DNA of 64,000 bases from Dromaius novaehollandiae. Lineage: Eukaryota > Chordata > Aves > Casuariiformes > Dromaiidae. Location: NCBI RefSeq assembly GCF_036370855.1, contig NC_088117.1:8680001-8744000 (forward strand). The letters run 5' to 3'. The position numbers were made by a program, and so were the translations under genes. Within the stretch, counting starts at the first letter, position 1; each line of letters begins with the position of its first letter. The notes beneath the pieces are model-generated. The model saw only the letters and a list, made by a program, of their open reading frames with translations. It was not told the origin of the DNA and searched no databases. Positions 15,301-30,300 of this stretch are shown here, piece by piece.

Positions 15301-18300
15301 CATGACAGGACATAGTTTTCTTTCAAATTGTTTTTTGTAATGACTATTTGATTTTCTCGCTTTTTTTTAGGGCTGTAATAACAGAAGAGTTCAAAGTGCC
15401 TGATAAAATGGTTGGATTTAGTAAGTATCTTGGATGCTTTTGATTTGTTTCTTAATATATATTCTGTGCAGGAACACTTTATTCTGACAGAATAAGACAC
15501 GCTCACAAGCTTTGTGTATTTACTGGCCTTGGATAAGCCTTGCTTGATGCCCTCTTCATAGGGACTGGATGACCTGTTTTTAAAATCCAGGCACAAACTG
15601 TGTGGAAAAGCTTGGTTTCTCAGCAATAAGAGCAACACTGTGCAGTACCGGTTACTGAGAGCTGTAGTGGTTCTTTCCCTTAAATTCCAACAACCATAGC
15701 ACGTAAGCACGTCAAAAGTGAATTTATTTGCCCCTCACTGAAACATATTACTTTCTTTGAATATGTAGTAGTGTGAGAGTTGAGGGAAGGAAACAACATC
15801 TAAATGTTAAAATGAGAGTTAACTCAGGGCAAGTTAAACAGAGTTTTAAATCTTATATGTTTACTGCAGGGAAACAACCAGCATGCATTGCTCGAATTAG
15901 GTTTTTTTCTAGACTTGCATTCCTGATACTGTTCTCTTTCATGCTTGATCCTAATTTCTGTCTTCCTCTGGACGATCATCACTCTTCCATTCAATGGCAC
16001 CCTCCTGCTGTTGTGACTATAGTGATTGCATTTACTCTTCTTCCACTAGATTTCTGTGTATCTCTTGCAATTTGGTATATGGAGAGTAAAAAGGAAAATA
16101 ACAGACCGTGATAATTACCCCTTAGTGTGTGAAATTTTGTCCGGACTCTAAATAAGCTATAAAATTGTAACTCTGGAATTCCTGTAAAGGAAGCCCTCTC
16201 CTCCTACCCGACCTCTTCATTTATTGGTCCTGATTCCACACATTTGGAGGGATATCAGAGAGATTTTGTAGCTCTGTGAGAGGGGAGCCTGGATGCTCTA
16301 CTGGTGCATCATATGTGTATTAAATCTAATCCTGATTCAGGGTCAGACAGATGTTGGGAAATGGCAGGTCCGCAGCTGAAAGATTATCCTGTGGGAGCAT
16401 CTTGAGCCAGACATACCTGTCTGAGTTGGCAGTTGTGCCCTTCTGCAGTTTGGGAAGGACACGAATGGTGATGAGCACATACTCTCTCCTCAGTACGTCT
16501 TTTTGGTAGACAACTATTTGCTGACTCCAGAGAGCTAGGGGAGAGGAGTATTCATTTTCACTTAAAGTTTGATAGAGCATTTCAGTATTTAGAAGTTCTC
16601 TTTGAGTACAGGCCAGAGAAATAACGTGTCCTTTGAGAAGAGGCAGTAGATAAGAATTTTAAAGAAATAAAAGCAAATGGCTTTTGCTTTTTTAGGACCC
16701 AAGGTAGTTGGTTTATTGGTTCAGGTTGAACGAGACGTATCAAAATGACTCTTCTAGCAGGGCTCAAACTAGAGTCTGTTTTCTAACCCACCATGTGTTT
16801 TCGTTTCGGTACAAGATAGATTTTTTTTTTTCAAGGTAATAGAATAGCTTTCAGCAGTATCTTTCGGTCTTTCTACTAAGATGTGGTCATACTATGGATA
16901 CCTGTTCTGCAACTGAGTGGAACTGCTTCTTTATAGGTAGCCGCAACAGAGTAAAACAGGGAGGGTGCTCTTCGCAGTTACTGAGAAAACCAGCATGTTC
17001 TGATGCTTGTTGAATTTGTTTCAGTAATCGGCAGGGGAGGTGAACAGATTTCACGGATTCAGGCAGAGTCTGGCTGCAAAATTCAAATTGCTCCAGGTAA
17101 GAGCCTCTTTTTAGGGTAGGTGAACAAGTTGTAATGCTGAAGGATGTTGTGTCCATTACATCAGGTGCCTTGCAATGCTCATAACGTGTTATCACGGTTA
17201 ACAAATGCTATACTAGGCAAACATGCACGGGAGGGCTGTTCTGGGACTGACCTCTGTACTAGCATGGAAAACAGGTGTGCCAGGTGGTTCTGACAGTGAA
17301 ACAATTAAGAGACTGTCTTTAACCAACAGATGGGTACAGTGCAAATGGACACTCCATATTGTTCCTAGAGCAAAAATTGCAGCTATTTAGTTTTCTCCTG
17401 GTGGTACATCTTTGTTCAGCTCTTGCGATTTATATTTGATAAGTCTGGTCAGCTCTTGGCAGAAGGCATTTCAGGAGGGTAGCAGCAGCTCTTCATACAA
17501 AGCACCATGCATTGAGGAGGTGGGACCATCCAGTGCTCTGTGCTAGTGCTGCAGCCTGTTTGTGTTTGGGAAGACTGTACTACAGTGCTGTACAGGAAAC
17601 CATGGGTGAATATAATCTAGGTCCTTAAATCTCTCTTTAGTTGGTGGAGAAGGCTTTAAAAGAAATGCAGGCATCCATCAAATCGTTTTAAACACGTTGA
17701 CCCTGGATGTCTTTGAATTCATTAGCATGTGCTGTGTGTAGAATGAGCGTTTTCATTAGTACTTAACAGTTACTGAAGCAGCTGCCATTTTTGAATTTTA
17801 TATATTTGCCAAGAGTGTGACTTTACAAAGAAAAAAGCCACCTGGGGAAGTGCAGAGCTATGAAGAATATAAAACAAAACAAAAAACTTGTAGTCATCTT
17901 TAAGATGCTGTAGGAACAAGACTTAATTCTTCAGAAGGAATACATTTCTGAGTTACTGATAGATAAATACTACTCACATTTGCTTCTAGGACATAATTGT
18001 AATGAATCGCAGCCTAGAAGGCTGCACGAAGGCATGGACTCAGGTTGCATCACACCACTCCATGTTTTCAGGCAGCAGTTTGTTCTTTACATTAGATGTC
18101 TTTTGCTACCCTACTATTTACAATTAAACTGTCTAGCCTGTGTCAGAGGAATAAGCATTTCTCTGCCTGCCTGGTTACTGAAGGCAGTTTGGATGCTAAG
18201 AAATGGGATGTATCCCATCCTTGTTGTCTTCTTGTTTCCTTTGCAGATAGTGGTGGGATGCCTGAGAGACCCTGTGTGCTCACCGGGACGCCAGAGAGCA

Positions 18301-21300
18301 TTGAGTGAGTTCTGATTTCATTTTTCTCCTTTTTCCTTCTTTCTCTTCTCCCTAATGCTGTGCTCTGTCAGTGGTGCTACTTGGTTAGCCACACCAGCAA
18401 ATGTTGGCCTAGAGAAACTTGAGGGTCTCTGGAGCATAGAACCTCTTGGTCTGATCCTTTAAACTGTGCACCTCAAAGGCTTTTTTCCAGTTGCAGTTTG
18501 AACCCTCTGCAGAAATTTCCGTGGAATTCCCCTCCGCAGGGCAAGGTTGCTCTTAGGGCACCTAGGATGCAGTTTTCTAACTGCAGCTTTCCAGGATATT
18601 GAGCTAAGTTGTTGAAGGGCACTTCTCTTCTCCCCTTCGCCTCCCTTCTCCTATTGAGATGACCATCCTTCCAGCTGAAGAAGGGCTGCATGAGGCCTCC
18701 AAAGCCTGTTGGTGCCACTCCAGAGTAATCTGGAGGTGTTGGTGTTGTTGCAGAGCAGCATGAGGCCTGTGGGTGTGCTTGCCTCTGCATCTCTGCCAGC
18801 GAGAAGCAAAGGACTGAACCAAAGTCTTGAATTCTGATCCCTGCATGGTAGAGACACATGGCCAGCCAGCAGGGGTTTCTACTCTTTAGGCCTATAGAAA
18901 CTTTAGGGACAGTGTTTCCTCCCTCCCCCTTCCCAGGAGCTGAGTTTGAGACTCTCACAAACCAGTTGAGGACCTCCTGCTGGAACTGGATCCAGGATCC
19001 TCAGGCTTACAGGAACACACTTAACATATGGAGCTGCTCTTTCTCTCCCCAGCCTTTGGGTAGGTGGGTTTTTTAAAATCCATCTGGAAATCTTTGAGTT
19101 GCATTTGATAGTGAAAATACATGGGCACAAAGACCGTCTCTCTAAAGAGAAGACGCTCATCATTCTTCCATTCCTAAGAGATCTAAGGGTACTTAAATCT
19201 CCTTACTCTACCATAATACTGCAAGCAGTGAGCCAGAATAAATATAATTGGCAAGCTCACATTATAGGGCAAGCAATGTGTTCTTGCTGGTATTGAAGTG
19301 CTTTTTTCCCCTTTTAGCAAAAGATGTTTCTGAACAAGAGCAAAATATTAAAAAGCTCAGTTGCCTGATGAGATGCGATTGGGGGATAATGGGGGAGAGT
19401 TATAGTTTCTTTTAAGACTTCATGGTTCTGAAATACGCAGTTAAATGTAGACATGTCCAAGGCTGTCTTTAATAAAAAATAAAAAAAAAAAAAAGTGGGG
19501 GTGGGGGGAACACAGTTTACGAAGCAGAATAAGGAAGGCTGCTTAGGACTTGGAATTAGGTGAAACTTAATTTGCTTTTGTACTAAAATTATTGCCAGCT
19601 TGGTTGTTTGAGCTACTTTTTCAGGCTACTTGGAGAAAAATAAAATGAAGTAAGGAAACCAATCTAGGTGTCAGACTGCTTTGTGAAGGGTTTTGAGTGA
19701 GGAGTGTTTCCATTAGTTATATCCAATGCCGAACTAATAGGTTTAATTTCCAGACAACTCCTTCTGATCTGAAATATGTCATGTATTAACTGTCATAGTC
19801 TTTATGTTATCACTAAAAGAACATTATGCAAAATGAAAAGGTAGATGAATAAGATCTCTTAAGGCTCTTTCAGAACACTTGAAATGAACTTCCAGAAATT
19901 CCAGCTTTTGCCTTGTTTTGTGAAAAGTCGAGAGAAAGTGGTGCTCTGATCTCTGCAGCCTTAGATCATCACCCCTTCAGCTGTGAATGTCTGCTTGCGA
20001 GGAATTGAGTTTGTATTATTTCTTCAAGGCTCTAGAGAGAAGACGGTCCTCCTAGAGTGGCTGACATGGCTTGATATGAAGTAGGGAGAGGGGAAGACCC
20101 TGCCTTAGGCTGAATAGGGAACTGCTGACTTTCTTCTGACTACCTTGAAGGGCTGTGGGAGAAGGGGAGGAAAGGGATATGTTGGTACTAGTAGTTCCCA
20201 AGACGAAGGGAAGCCACTGTCAGCTACCTCTGACATGCTAGAGATTTTGGAGAAGGTGTCTTTAATCTCCCAAATACTTCTTTATGTCTGTCTCTTCTCA
20301 CCAGGAGTAGGAGAACCCAGTCTTTCACTGGTTGCTGCTGCAGTATCCTTGCCTCGCTTTCCGGTGTAGCTTCAGCAGCTGCTGCTTGGGGCAGAGGCTG
20401 TGTTAGAACAATGTTCTGGTGCTGCTGGTAAGAGCAGGCAGAGAAGAGCACGGCAGTTGCCTGTGAGTGATCGGAGAGTAGTGAATTGACATGCTGTGTT
20501 AGTGTCAGAGCAGTGTCTGTTTTGTCTTGACCAAGAAGCAGAGAGGAGCTTGAGATTTATCAGATATGGCATATTTGTTTTCTTTTTTTTAATTAGAATT
20601 TAGAGGATCTTCATTCACACTGTGCACCCCAGTTGCTATAACTCAACTGTTATCCTTAACTTCCAAAGATAGCAGAGCATGCTGCTGCTCCTCCTTCTGT
20701 CTTCCCCTTTCAGAAATCAAACTGCTTATAAATAATCATGCTAGGGCAAATTGTACACCAAACGGTCAAAAAAACATTGTGCTAACTGTGGTTTCCTTCA
20801 TCTCTTCACTTCTTCTCTCCCCAATCGCTTCACATTCCAGTGGTTCCTAGTCTCTTCGTCACGTGGAACAATGTTGTCTAATGGTTGTTTCCCTCGATTC
20901 TTTTCCAAGACAAGCAAAACGGCTACTGGGGCAGATTGTAGATCGCTGTCGGAATGGACCTGGCTTTCACAACGATGTTGATGGCAACAGTACGATTCAG
21001 GAGATTTTGATCCCGGCATCCAAAGTGGGTCTAGTCATCGGCAAAGGAGGTGAAACAATAAAACAGTTGCAGGTGCGCAAGATGCATTTACTTTAGGGCT
21101 CTCTCCCCTACTGCAGCTTCTCTAGATCAACAAGAGCGTGCTGAAACGGAGAGCCTTAAATGCTCTAACCTTCTACAGCAGGGACTGTTCTTCTGCCTTC
21201 GGAGAGCTGGACTCAAATCCAATCTTGTGTTACAAAAGCAATCAGTTTGGCCTCGGCTACACGTGTAGTGGAGTTTTGCCAGAACTGTGAAAGAAACTTG

Positions 21301-24300
21301 TGTGCTTTAGATAAAATTTGGTGTGTGCTGTTTAGGAGGCGATCCTTGTAGCCAAGAAAAGGCTATCTGTAGTCTGCTGCTGCAATAGTTTTTAATGCCA
21401 GCCACGCTACTGTAGAATGCTGTGTTTCTCTTTCGTTACTAATCTATAATAAGGCTGGTGTTTGTCTTCCTCCTTTTCCCATCCCTCCCCTTTCTAATTA
21501 AAAGTATCTTGTTATGTATAAATCTGTGTTCCTAGACATTCTTTACTCTTCCATCTTGTACAATTTTTTTAAAGAATAAAGGTTTTCAGAAATGAACCTA
21601 GGCCAAAAATATAATTTTTAGAGTGTCCTGATTAGGCCTCTGTCATCCAATAATTTCAAGGCTGGTCAAGCAATTACTATTATATGCAGACAGCTACAGA
21701 TTCTGGAAAGGGCTGAAAAATCAGTTGTTGAGGTAAAGGGGTTCTCTTTTTGCAAGGGATTCAGTTATCCAGGTCTTCAGGAGTAGCGCACTTTGTCAGT
21801 CCTTTATGCTCTAGGACTGTTAGTGAATTTGTGCTGTAAGTACCCAAGAAGAGCTAAGGTAGCTTCTTTAAACTTGCTACTTTGACCTCTATAATGTTTA
21901 GTAACCAAAACATAGTCCCTAGCTTTAGGGACTCTGCTTAGCAAAGTGCTCTGTGCTCTTTCTTCAGGAGCGAACGGGTGTGAAAATGATTATGATCCAA
22001 GATGGTCCACTGCCTACTGGAGCAGATAAACCCCTCCGTATTACTGGAGATGCATTTAAAGTACAGGTATGTAATAAAAGTACGCTGTTGCCCCTGAGTA
22101 CTGAGGAGTAGTCTAAGCACTAGCATATTTGTGAGCATCTAATGGAGCTAAATCCAACTGCAAATGCTGTGACCCCTGCTGTTTTTTTGTTCTGTGCATT
22201 TACAGTCTGAGTATTTAAAGCAAGGTAAAACAGGGACTAGCAAGTGTAGGCTTGTCTACAGCCTAACCTACCTCTCACTTCAAAGAGGCATTAGACGTGG
22301 GTAGGAGAAGAGCTGAGAAGGAGGGTTTGGAGAAAGTATCTTTGAAATGCTTTCCAATCTGTGAAGCAAAAGTCATAGCGATATGTTACGTAAACAAATG
22401 GGTTCTTAGTGACTAACTTAACTACGTGTTTAAGAAAGTTTTGTGGAAGGTTTACCATCTCAGACAGCCAATTGACACAGGTAATTAAAAAAATGAAACC
22501 TGTAACAACTCCTGAAACCAAGGGGTTTGATCGATATTGGTACTGCAGTCCCACCGTGTCAGGGTTCTACAAATATTTATGCCTGCGGTTCTTGCTTCGA
22601 AGCAAAAACCCATGATCAACTAGAGACCGCAAGATTTCAGCGTGATGGAAGTATTTAAATTTAAGAATTAAACTTAAACTGTGGCATGTTCCACTTCTCA
22701 GCAAGTGTCTTTCATATCTTGCTAAGTATTTAAATCTAGTTTAGCTTTCCTGTCTCTAAGAAAAACAGTTCTGTTTCATAGGATCTCCTTAATCACAAAT
22801 TGCCGGAACAATAGATGCTGCTTAGGCATGGTATGTTTGGGTGGCATTTTTCAAACCGCTTAGTGGAACAAGGCTTCTAGGTTTGAGTCATAATTTTCAC
22901 AATTCTTATACTTGTCATTGCAAAGGTTTAGATATGTAAAACGAAGTTTAATGGCAATCTTGCTACTTTTAACCAAATCATGTTCTGAGTGCTGCTACTT
23001 TCCAGATGGCTGTTTCTTCTGCCTTGCAAGATTTGCTGTTGTCACATCTTCCGTGCCATGTATCATGTCAATCAATCATGGAGGCGTTGTAGGCTGGAAG
23101 ATCTCTGATGCACTTTCCTAAGTTCAACGCACTTAGAAAGCTCCATGAATCCTTGGTTCTGGTGGGATTCTCTGGGTGCTGCAACAGTGTTTCTTAACTA
23201 TCTTAAATTGCTATGAAATCTCTCCATTGCCCTTATTTCTGTCTTGGCATCTCTGAAACTTCTTGAGTTGTTTACTTCTGTAATAAATACCAAGAATGCA
23301 TGGAAAATATAAAATGTGAAAGGAGTCAGATTCACCAGTGTCCCTCAAACTTCCAAAAAGAACTGACGTGTCGAAAGCTTGACCAGTAATATACAGAAAC
23401 AAAGGCTTGGGTTTCAACATGTGGGCCTTTTTCTTGTTTTTTAAACAGTGACAGCTGTTGGCTTATATCCAAGGTACACTTTTACTAGCTGGGCTACATG
23501 CAAGCTTGTGAAAGGCCTTGAGGGCTGCAAGGAGGTAGGAAGAGTAATCATTTGTCTCAAAATATCTTGCTGGATTGCTGCAGGCTTGGGCTTACCTTTC
23601 TGAGTGTCAGTAAGCTCGCTACTGCCCACCTGCCTCCTTGGTTCATGCTCTTTACCTCTTAGTGGACACATTCTCTGCTGTGCTACTACAGCTTCTACCG
23701 TATTGTTGGTTTCAATTCTGTCCAGCAGAAAAGGGCCTTCCATTTCCTTCCTTGAAAAGAAAAGAACGATGATCATATTTTTAAAAGCGAAAGGGCTCGT
23801 CCTTTTTGAAAGACTTGAAATAAATTGCACACAGGAAACTGCCACCTCAGTCACTTGGCAGACTTTGTCAGACATGGAAGATGCCGTCAAGAACAGATCT
23901 CCATTGCCTGTGGTTTACAAAATTCCAAATCGAACTATTTGCATTAAGCAGACAGAGGTGGTTCTGCCTGAAGGCTAACCATTAGCTATTACTGAGGCCC
24001 TGAACTGGGATGGCAAGCAGAATAATTTTAAGCTAACTGTAACTTCTTTCCCCATGTAGCAAGCAAGGGAAATGGTACTGGAGATCATCCGAGAGAAAGA
24101 TCAGGCAGACTTCCGAGGCGTACGCAATGATTTCAGTTCTAGAATGGGAGGAGGCAGCATAGAGGTATGTTTTCTTCATGAGTTACTGTGCTAACCTCCC
24201 TGTGGGATGGGCAGTGGGGGGAAGTCATCAAATTTCACGTGTAACCTATATGCTTATTTTTAAATGCATTGTGTTCTGTTGCCAGAAGAGTCTGTCTGGC

Positions 24301-27300
24301 TGTAAAGAGGAGGAGTTCTTATGGACTCCCAGATGGCACTTTTTAAATTGTCTTTGGAAGCAGCATTCTTGTAGTGCAGAGTTCATTCAGTGGGGAAAGG
24401 AATTTGTGACCATGTTTGTTTTTCTTAAGGGATGTGGTTCTGTAGCCTGGAGCTGCTTAACGTGGCCTGTCCTCATAGCTAAGTGCATCTCCTTGTAAAA
24501 TCAGAGTAATTCAGTCTAGTTGTCTGAGCTTTCATACTGCTTTGCCTTTCCCATCAGGTCTCTGTGCCCAGGTTTGCTGTTGGAATTGTGATAGGAAGAA
24601 ATGGAGAAATGATCAAAAAGATTCAAAATGATGCTGGAGTTAGGATTCAATTTAAACCAGGTTTGTGTGAGGATGGAGAGCCATTACTTTCTGACCAGTG
24701 TTCCAATTTGGGATTGGTAAAGCAAATCCATTCTGGGGTTACAGCAGCTAGGCTTTCTTAATTTAAAGGTCCATTGTGTCTCTTTCTAAAAGCTATTTAA
24801 ATATGATGTGCTGCTTCCTCATGCACTTTCTGTTTTTCAGAGAGTAAGATTATCTACACCTCATTTGCAAACATTAGATGTCACAACAGTAATGTCTTGA
24901 CTGGTAACTGTATGAATAAACAAAATAATTAAAAAAAAAAACTGGGTTGTTTAAAAAAAAAAAAAAAAGAAAAGACATTTTTTTTGTTAAAGATTTCTCC
25001 TTCAGGACATTAAAGCCTTTGGGGATCAGGAGTTGATTAATTCTAAGTAACTTTCTCTGGGTCCTTGGCTGTCTGATCACCTATCAAAGCTGCCTTTGTC
25101 CTCTTAAGATTATATCAATCTCTTTCATGGCTTTTTGACATTTGAAAGTGTTGCTTTTTGAATGCTGTCCCTACTGCAAATGTGGTTTGGGATTTTGTCT
25201 TTTTTTCAGTAGGTGGAAGAGGGGCTGAAGGTGGAGGGAAGACAGGTCTCAGGGTAGATGCATTGTGTGAAAATGTTGCTAGCAGTGACAGTGCTAGAAG
25301 GAAGCTTTTGCTGGTGGGTGGATGTTTTCTCATTTTAATTTAGTCTTTGCTATCTCTCTTCACAGATGATGGGATTAGTCCTGAAAGAGTCGCACAGGTC
25401 ATGGGTCTTCCCGATAGGTGTCAACATGCAGCACACATCATCAATGAGCTTATTCTCACAGCACAGGTGGGTTCTGGAGGCTCTCATGTGCTTATATGAG
25501 AATGTAGTCTCTGTGCATGTGGCAATGTGGATGGATGCCACCATCTAAAGAAGAATAGCGGTGTTAAATTTTCCCTCTGGCAGGCCATACATATTGCTGC
25601 CCAAGACAGAGCTGCTAGGTTTGCTTTTTAATGTGATATGGACTGATTGAGCTATGGAAGGTCTCCTCAGGCAGTAGTATAAGGTGTCATTGTGGCTCCA
25701 CACTTTCTCTGATGTTGAGTTGTCGTTTTTGAGTTTTTTGGAAATGGTGATCTCGAGAAGTGGAGTCCAGCATGAGACAGTTTCTGGAGGCTGTGCTCAA
25801 GATAACTAAGTAACACTCAGGGCAGCAGAGCATTAATTAACAGTGCTCAGGCAGTGCCTCCCCTGCCACCGCTTCAGACCCCAACTAATGGATGTTATTT
25901 CATGTATACATCCTTAGGTGGCTCAGAGTGGCCTCCCGTCTTCTACTCTAGTGGCTGTGGGAGGCAGGGGAGGGCAGAGGGAGCGTATGGTTACTGTGCT
26001 CTAAGACAAACGCCAATGTATTGTACTGTTCAAGGGTAAGAAGTGTGAAGGTGAGTGAAATAGAGTAAGTCTTGGTAGTTCTTTTGCCCTGAGATCTGGT
26101 TTGAATACTTGATTACATAAATCTTTTAAACATCCACTTAAATTTCCAGGCCTCTCATGGTGGCCTCTGACAGCCCATGGCCTTTGCTTTTGGAGAAATC
26201 AGTTATCCAAAATAGGTGTGTCCTCTAAGTGTCTTTGAACTTAAGTTCCCTTTGGAAGTTTTGGAAAATGTGTATTTCAGCTAGGCAGTTGCAGTAGTTC
26301 TTTGAAGAATGACACTTGAAAGGGTTTGGAAGCTAACTTCTGTGTGCGTCAGTGCCAAGATCTATTGGTTGCTCTAAGGAAAGCCCCCATCACAAACTAA
26401 AAGTCCTTTTAGTAGCTGATGCTTGCTCATAGGTTTATTTGAGCAGATATCAGGCATGCATTTAGAAAATATAAATATCTTCCTGAGTCAGGAAGGCCTC
26501 TGTAACCTATGTTAATGGCATTTCTTTAAACTGCTTCAAAATCTTGAATGTGGAACTGAAGTCCAAGAATATCTTAATTTAGTGCCATTGATTATAACGC
26601 AGTTTAACTTACCTTGCTCTTTTTTGTTTTTAATGTACGTTGGGGCCAGGAAAAAAACACTGATACAACTTCTTTGTCTTCCAAGGAACGAGATGGCTTT
26701 GGAAGTTTGGCTGTCAGCCGGGGAAGAGGTCGTGGCCGTGGGGACTGGAGCGTTGGAACCCCTGGGGGCATGCAGGAAATAACCTACACAGTGCCAGCTG
26801 ACAAGTGTGGTCTTGTTATAGGCAAAGGTAGGTCCCAGTGGCACTAAATGCCACAGCTTGCAACCTTTCTCTCTCAGGATGGTCGCATTCTTGCTCCCTG
26901 ACAGTGGGGCTTTGGAGTTTTCCATCAGTGCAGGTATTTAGTGGCCGTTGAATGCAGCATAGAAATAAGCTAGAAACGCTTGTGGTTGTTTGCTTTGTGA
27001 TGCTCTCACTCCTCCTAATTGTACTCTCCGGGCCCTTGTTTACAATAAGTGTGAATAAGTGTTTCTTCGTGCAGAGCTGTCAAGTAAACTTGCTATAACA
27101 AGCAGATGGTTGAGAACAGGCCGGGTCATTTTCTGTTTTATAGGGAATTGGTTTAAAGGACAGTTTATCAGGGGCAAGCAGAACAGTCATTTCATAGTGC
27201 TGGATTTGTATGAGTGCTATATGATAAAATGGAAGGTCTCTGATTGTGGCAATAACCGTAGATACTTGCAGCTACATAACTGAAGTGTCTGATGGATAAA

Positions 27301-30300
27301 ATGAAGGGGTGAGACTTGTGTGTATCTGAGCCTGTTGCAGAGCAGGCTGGTGCCCCTGCCTGCCTTGTGCACCTCATCTTGCTCAGAGCTAGTGTTCCCT
27401 GCCATGGAGGCCCCTTTGCTGCCTTAGCCATTGAATCCCAGCATGGAGATGGACAAGAAAATGTCTGGCCTTTCTCAAGAGCCAGTACACCCCCAGGACA
27501 GTGCTGAAACCAGGGCATCAGCATGAGTCTCAGTTTGTCATAGAGCGTGAGCTACACATCAGGTAAGGGCAGTACTTGCATTAGAGCCAGGAATTGGAGA
27601 GTGTGAATTGTTGCGATGCTTCCGAGTTAATAAACTGCCATATCAAAGGAGTTGTATTTTATTTTTCTGTCTGCCTATTTCAGAAAGAATGGCATATGCT
27701 TAAACTAGTATTTAAGTAGTCACAGTTGGCTTTTAGTGTCAGCAAAGGTGAGGTGTACAGAATAGGAACAAATTAGCTACAATGGTAGAGGAGGCAGAGA
27801 CTTGAGGGCATTGTGCTGTGTTTCAGTGACATTTAGTTTCCTGCCGTCCTGTTGGGCAGGAGTAAGATTGCAATGGAACATGTTATAGCCTTTTCCCCCT
27901 GCCGCACAACCCTGCTGCATCTCACTTGTTCTCTCTCCTGTGACTGCGCCCTCATGACATCCCAGACTGCTGCCTTGTTGGATGACGTAGGAAGAAGCCT
28001 GGGAAGAAGGCATGTCAGGGGTGTCTGCAATCAGTTTAAGATGTTGCTTTTGTCAAAATCTGTTCACATGCCTGAAAACATTTTTCATATTGTATTTAAA
28101 AACAACAACAAACTGCTCTCTCCATTATGCAAAAATTGCAGAGCGACTGTGCTTGATCTCAGTGAACAGTCCAGTTGGGCAAAGATCAAGCAAGGCAAAT
28201 TTTAAGCCTACAAGTGAGAGTTATATGTATGGAAAAATCAAATTATAATGAAACTTTATTGCTATATCCATTAGTCATCCTTAATAAAGGATCAGAAAAG
28301 GTCACTTCTTGTTCAGCAGTGCACTGAAGTGGAGCATTTGTGACTACAGAGAGCACTGTGTGCTGAAAAGATAAATGCAGGTAGCGGAGCTGGATGGCCT
28401 CACATTCGAGTATGAGGCCTGGCACAGACTTGTTGTGGGGGTGGAGGGGAGCTTTTTACCTTTGCTTCCACAGCAGCAGAACAGGGATTCTTATCCAGCT
28501 GGATCAGAAGCTCTCTGGAGTGACTAATTACTAGTTGTATGATGATTTGAATGCTTGTAGCCGTGTAATATCACCTTGCAATCACTTCTTACAGTGCCTA
28601 TGCTCTTAGTCTGTTGCAGCATTCATTTCTGTCAAGTGAGTGGTGGCTGTAGCATTGCCTTCTGGGGTCTGGACCAGGATGGGAAGCACTTTCCAAATAT
28701 TAATGCAAGGCACTGATGCCTGATTCTTCTCTCTTTCTCTACCACTGCCTCTGAGACAGTATAGGTGAGAAGGGATATTAATTTTTTTTTTAAGTCACCA
28801 ATCCCCCCACCCTTCAGTTTCTGAGCAGTTTCCAACTGTTTGTTTGTTTTTTATTTATTTTCCCTGTGAGATGGAGCTTTGCCATTACCCTTCTGTGTAA
28901 AATCTGGCCGAGTCCTCTGGGCACACATACCCTGGTCTCCATATTTAGCACCCAAGCCATGGCCATATTTAGCACCCAAGCCATGGGTGTCTCGGGCACC
29001 CTGGCACAAAGGTAGTAGTGGATGTGGCCAGGTAGCTGCTGCTGTGCTTCCTGCTCCTTGTCACCACTCTAGAAATAGGGAAAAAGAGGAGAGGGAGAAG
29101 TTCGTCCCAGCTCCAGCTCTGTAGCGCATGTTATAGAAGATCCAGGTCTCTTTCCTTGCGAGCATCTCTTCTCAGATTTCGAAGCATCAGCCTTTATGAG
29201 CTGATAAGGAGTACTTGGTGCCTTGGAAATTGTGTGTGTAGCTTTTTCCTCTAGAGGGTGGGTAGGTGCAGCTTTTCTTTTCTCAAAGACTCTGAGGAAG
29301 GGTGGAGACGAGAGCCATACACATGTCAAGCGCTTTCTCTGTTTGGTGGTGCTTGGAAACAGACCGCAGCCTCTCTGGGCCCCCGCTGAATTTCCATGAT
29401 AAATACAGCAATATTGACAGATAACGTGGCCGGCCTGGCTCTTGTCAGCTCTGCCTTTTAGCAGATTTGATTAATTGCTTTACGATTTCACGTCCAGCTG
29501 GGGGGCCACTCTTGGATCACTTCTGCCCCCCATCAGGTAGAAGAATGGAGCAGGCTGCTGAATGCGTCTATAGACAGCCACCATGTGCCGAGCGGGTCAC
29601 CTCATTATGAGAGAAGGTGAACTCCTTCCGGCACCGTGCAGCATCGTGTTGGCTGCGTCACTTCATTTGCATGCTCCAGAGCCTGAATCGGGATAGCTTG
29701 GATGGGAGGGAGCACTTCGGCATGTACCAGACAGGAGGATAAGGAGAAAAAGGGCAGACTCCTACTAAAGGAGGTGGATGCGTGCAATCCTCGGACCAAA
29801 CCTGGAGAGCAAACTAACTTGATCCTGCAACATGGCCTAGGAAGGAGCTGATGTGGAAACAGCCCTGCAACTACCAGCTCAGTGCTGAATGCTAAGTGCG
29901 GAGATTGTTTGAAAACTACATTCTCCTGACTTACAGTTTGAGAATGCTTCAAATTTTAATCCTTTCGTGGAAGGAGAAACTTAGTCTGAGGTGAGAGTAT
30001 CAATTTAGGTTTATGTCACCCAGCGAGAAAGTTCTCCTACTCCTGCATATTTCAAAGTGGCTGAAAGGGTCCTGGGGTTTTCATTAATCTGATGAAGTGG
30101 CTATCGACTCGGACCTCTCCCCAATGTGTAAAAGCAGGGCTTGATACAAATCTGCATCTGACAAGCATTAAATGTAATGAAACTTCTTGGTTTTGAAAAT
30201 TGCATCTTACAGCTTTCCCATGTATTATTGAAATTGAGCGACTTGTCTCTTGGCTGCACAATACAATCCCTGTTGTCTGCCCAGAGATGTGACATGGTTA

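Noticed and set aside
15189-15710. 173-codon antisense frame across FUBP3 exon 4
   Set aside because: It overlaps a confirmed sense exon and the CR1-like tail, and it has no recognisable protein signature.
18473-18958. 161-codon antisense frame in FUBP3 intron 6
   Set aside because: No similarity recognised, several overlapping alternative frames, and no splice or poly(A) context.
19365-19371. Box C-like CTGATGA suggesting an intronic C/D snoRNA
   Set aside because: No paired box D with terminal stem was found at a suitable distance.
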